A DNA stretch of 7,840 bases from Betaproteobacteria bacterium (lineage in GTDB: Bacteria > Pseudomonadota > Gammaproteobacteria > Burkholderiales > Usitatibacteraceae): NCBI GenBank assembly GCA_003105245.1, contig PQAI01000042.1:1-7840 (forward strand). Reading direction: 5' to 3'. How positions within the stretch are numbered: the first letter of the stretch is position 1; each line of letters opens with the position of its first letter. The notes beneath the pieces are model-generated. The model saw only the letters and a program-made list of their open reading frames with translations, did not search any database and was not told the DNA's origin. The position numbers and the translations under genes were made by a program. Of this stretch, positions 5,907 through 7,840 are shown piece after piece.

Positions 5907-7528
5907 GCGCGGCCGACGACGGCTGCCCGGTCTTCGGCATCGGGATCGCGAAGGCGGGCGCGGGCGCCGGTGCCCTCGAGCAGATGGGCTCGAAGGCCTT
6001 CAACCTGCAGCGCATGGCGGCGGCGGGGCTTCCGGTGCCGCAGGCCTTCGTGCTGGGCACCGGCTGGTGCCGGCGGCACCAGTCCGATGCGCTGGCGGCG
6101 CGTGCCGCGCTGCACGAGGCGCTCTCGGAATGGACGCGGCGCCTGGAGCAGGCGTGCGGGCTCGCCTTCGGCGGGGAGAGGAAGCCGCTCCTCCTGTCGG
6201 TTCGCTCCGGGGCGCAGGTGTCGATGCCCGGGATGATGGACACGGTGCTCAACATCGGCCTTTGCGACCGGGCGGTGCGCGGACTGGTGCGGCTCACCGG
6301 CAACCCGCGCCTCGCCTGGGATTCCTACCGTCGCCTGGTGGAACAGTACGCCCGCGTCGTGCACGGCGCCCCGGCGGCCCCGTTCGACGAGCTCGTGGCG
6401 GCCGCGGTCGCGCAGGCGGGGGTGCCCGGCGCGCGCGAGCTCGACTTCGAGAGCCTCGCCCGGCTCGCCGCCGACAGCCTCGAGGTCTTCGCCGACGCGG
6501 TGGGCGTGCCCTTCCCGCAGGACCCGCGCGAGCAGCTCGAGGCGGCCACCGTGGCGGTGCTCGAGTCGTGGCGCTCGGCGCGCGCCTCCGAGTACCGGCG
6601 CCTGCACGGGATCGCCGACGACATGGGCACCGCCGTCACGGTGCAGCGCATGGTCTTCGGCAACGCCGGGGGCACCTCGGGCGCGGGCGTGGGCTTCACC
6701 CGCGACCCGGCCACGGGCGAGAACCGCCTCTACCTGGACTTCCTCTTCAACGCGCAGGGCGAGGACGTGGTCTCGGGCCGCCACGCGGTCACCGACACGG
6801 GCCGGCTCCCGGTGGCGCTTCCGGAAGTCGCGCAGCGCCTCGAGGACCTGCGCCACGCGCTGGAGTCCACCTTCGGCGACGCGCAGGAGTTCGAGTTCAC
6901 CGTCCAGGACGGGCGCCTGTACCTGCTGCAGACGCGCACCGCCAAGCGCACGCCCTGGGCGGCGCTTCGCACCGCGGTCGAGCAGGTCCGCGAGGGCATC
7001 GCCACGCCGGCGCAGGCACTCGCGCGCCTGGAAGGCATCGACCTCGCCGCCATCGTGCGCCGGAGGGTCGCCGACGAGTCGGAATCGGCGCTCGCGACCG
7101 CCGTGCCCGCGAGCATCGGCCTGGCGGTGGGCGCGATCGCGCTCGACACGCGCGCCTGCGAGCGCCTGGGCGCCCGCGGGCAGGCGGCCATCCTCGTGCG
7201 CAACGACACGAGCACCGAGGACATCGCGGGCATCGCGGCCGCCGTGGGCGTCCTCACCGCGCGCGGCGGTCGGACCTCGCACGCCGCCGTGGTCGCCCGT
7301 CACATGGGCAAGGTCTGCCTCGTGGGCTGCGAGGCGCTGCGCATCGACGAGAGGAGCCGCACCATCAGCTTCGGCCAGGGGACGCTTCGCGAGGGCGAGA
7401 CCCTCTGCCTCGACGCGGAGCGCGGCCTCGTGCTCGGGAAGGAGCCGGAGGTGGTGGTCGAGCGTCCCGAGGGGCTGCTCTCGGAGGTGGCGCGCTGGCG
7501 CGCCGAGGCGGGGGCGGCGCCCGCCTGA
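5903..7528 (+). CDS. PPDK-like phosphotransferase lacking the PEP/pyruvate-binding domain
   Basis: The 541-residue protein matches the N-terminal two thirds of pyruvate, phosphate dikinase (full enzymes about 870-900 residues). The ATP-binding part has GSKAFNLQRMAAAGLPVP (29-46), SVRSGAQVSMPGMMDTVLN (99-117), VQRMVFGN..GTSGAGVGFTRDP, NAQGEDVVSG and LYLLQTR. The swivelling phosphohistidine domain follows: ILVRNDTSTEDIAGIAAAVG, then TARGGRTSHAAVVARHMGK with His460 as the phosphorylated residue and Thr458 at the place regulated by PDRP in true PPDK. The frame ends about 80 residues later, with no PEP/pyruvate TIM barrel and no remnant in the following 109 bp. It could move phosphoryl groups from ATP to His460, but the final acceptor is unknown. 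The ATG at 5903 overlaps the upstream stop by 4 bp; the frame stays open far upstream only as a shadow of that gene. Canonical PEP-forming activity is unlikely. Confidence 0.9.
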   Translation: MSAADDGCPVFGIGIAKAGAGAGALEQMGSKAFNLQRMAAAGLPVPQAFVLGTGWCRRHQSDALAARAALHEALSEWTRRLEQACGLAFGGERKPLLLSVRSGAQVSMPGMMDTVLNIGLCDRAVRGLVRLTGNPRLAWDSYRRLVEQYARVVHGAPAAPFDELVAAAVAQAGVPGARELDFESLARLAADSLEVFADAVGVPFPQDPREQLEAATVAVLESWRSARASEYRRLHGIADDMGTAVTVQRMVFGNAGGTSGAGVGFTRDPATGENRLYLDFLFNAQGEDVVSGRHAVTDTGRLPVALPEVAQRLEDLRHALESTFGDAQEFEFTVQDGRLYLLQTRTAKRTPWAALRTAVEQVREGIATPAQALARLEGIDLAAIVRRRVADESESALATAVPASIGLAVGAIALDTRACERLGARGQAAILVRNDTSTEDIAGIAAAVGVLTARGGRTSHAAVVARHMGKVCLVGCEALRIDERSRTISFGQGTLREGETLCLDAERGLVLGKEPEVVVERPEGLLSEVARWRAEAGAAPA

Positions 7529-7588
7529 CCTACCCGCCGCGGCTCAATGTGCGCGGCGCGGACGCTGTGAGATACTCCGGCGCACGAA

Positions 7589-7608
7589 GCCCCGGGACTA
7601 CACGGGGC
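7589..7608 (+). other. Small hairpin between the PPDK-like gene and the TAXI gene
   Basis: GCCCCG (7589-7594) pairs with CGGGGC (7603-7608) around an 8-base loop. No T-tract follows, so it is not a standard intrinsic terminator. It lies about 30 bp before the TAXI start and could be a leader hairpin, a weak attenuator or chance in GC-rich DNA. Confidence 0.35.
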
Positions 7609-7637
7609 CACGAGCCGACAACCGGAGGAGAAGAAAC

Positions 7638-7840
7638 ATGACTCGCAATCTTTCGATCGCGGTGGCGGTGGCCGCCGCCCTCGCCGCCGGCGCCGCGCAG
7701 GCGCAGACCATCCGACTGATGACCGGCCCCCAGGGCGGCGTGTGGGTGCCGCTGGGCGGCGCGCTCAAGAACATGTGGGAGAAGGCGATCCCGGGCCTGC
7801 AGGTGCAGACGCTCCCGGGCGCGGGCATCGCCAACGTCCG
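7638..7840 (+). CDS. TAXI-family TRAP transporter solute-binding protein, 5' part only
   Basis: Only the first 67 codons are present and the frame runs off the right edge. It begins with a clear Sec signal peptide (MTRNLSIAVAVAAALAAGAA, cleavage probably after AQA at 22), so the product is periplasmic. The mature start TIRLMTGPQGGVWVPLGGAL, then LPGAGIANV, follows the TAXI pattern, in which a TG..GG.(Y/W).PLG..L segment precedes a GS/GAxxN segment near the ligand site. TAXI proteins capture carboxylates or amino acids such as glutamate for TRAP membrane subunits, which would be expected further right. The ATG at 7638 has a strong GGAGGAG ribosome site 7 bases upstream. The 109-bp gap after the PPDK-like gene suggests a separate unit or only loose coupling. 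The TRAP/TAXI call is fairly firm, the substrate unknown. Confidence 0.8.
   Translation, partial: MTRNLSIAVAVAAALAAGAAQAQTIRLMTGPQGGVWVPLGGALKNMWEKAIPGLQVQTLPGAGIANV

Noticed and set aside
5786..7303. Minus-strand open frame of 505 codons
   Set aside because: Antisense to the PPDK-like gene, which has clear motifs; the antisense translation is Arg/Ala/His-rich with no family features.
1..7840. CRISPR array, tRNA or rRNA genes
   Set aside because: I saw no regularly spaced direct repeats, no tRNA-like cloverleaf and no rRNA-like conserved segments on either strand.

Overview
The window is very GC-rich DNA with compact gene packing, strong GC bias at third codon positions and long antisense shadow frames. 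Gene content (PPDK-like protein, TAXI-type TRAP binding protein, MarC, single-domain hemerythrin-like protein) fits a free-living proteobacterium. A betaproteobacterium is my best guess, but no rRNA, tRNA or other phylogenetic marker is present to confirm it.

Layout. (1) Positions 1-451 hold no secure gene: a possible minus-strand gene start runs off the left edge, and a 50-bp-arm inverted repeat (156-311, 48 of 50 pairs matching) looks like a small mobile-element remnant or MITE-like unit. (2) Positions 452-3855 carry five minus-strand genes. Read in transcription order they are a class I glutamine amidotransferase-like (peptidase C26/PuuD-type) hydrolase, a secreted small protein with a tetrapeptide [YF]xxG repeat and a SUEL-lectin-like domain, a MarC-family membrane protein, a short-chain dehydrogenase/reductase (SDR)-fold protein, and a hemerythrin-like protein. 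The first four are overlapping or separated by 16 bp or less, so they are probably one operon. The hemerythrin follows a 101-bp gap and may have its own promoter with an FNR/Dnr-like site. (3) Positions 3856-3968 are a short divergent promoter region. (4) Positions 3969-7528 hold two plus-strand genes joined by an ATGA overlap: a 645-aa protein with an unrecognised N-terminal ~420 residues fused to a DUF47/PhoU-like helical domain, and a 541-aa PPDK-like protein that keeps the ATP-binding and phosphohistidine domains but lacks the PEP/pyruvate-binding barrel. (5) Positions 7638-7840 begin a TAXI-type solute-binding protein that continues off the right edge.

The most interesting content is the coupled pair at 3969-7528. 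It looks like a phosphohistidine-generating half-PPDK wired to a PhoU-like partner, with no standard PEP/pyruvate site, so its phosphoryl acceptor is unknown. The second is the SDR at 1129-1863, which keeps a nucleotide-binding fold but has lost all four residues of the Asn-Ser-Tyr-Lys catalytic tetrad.
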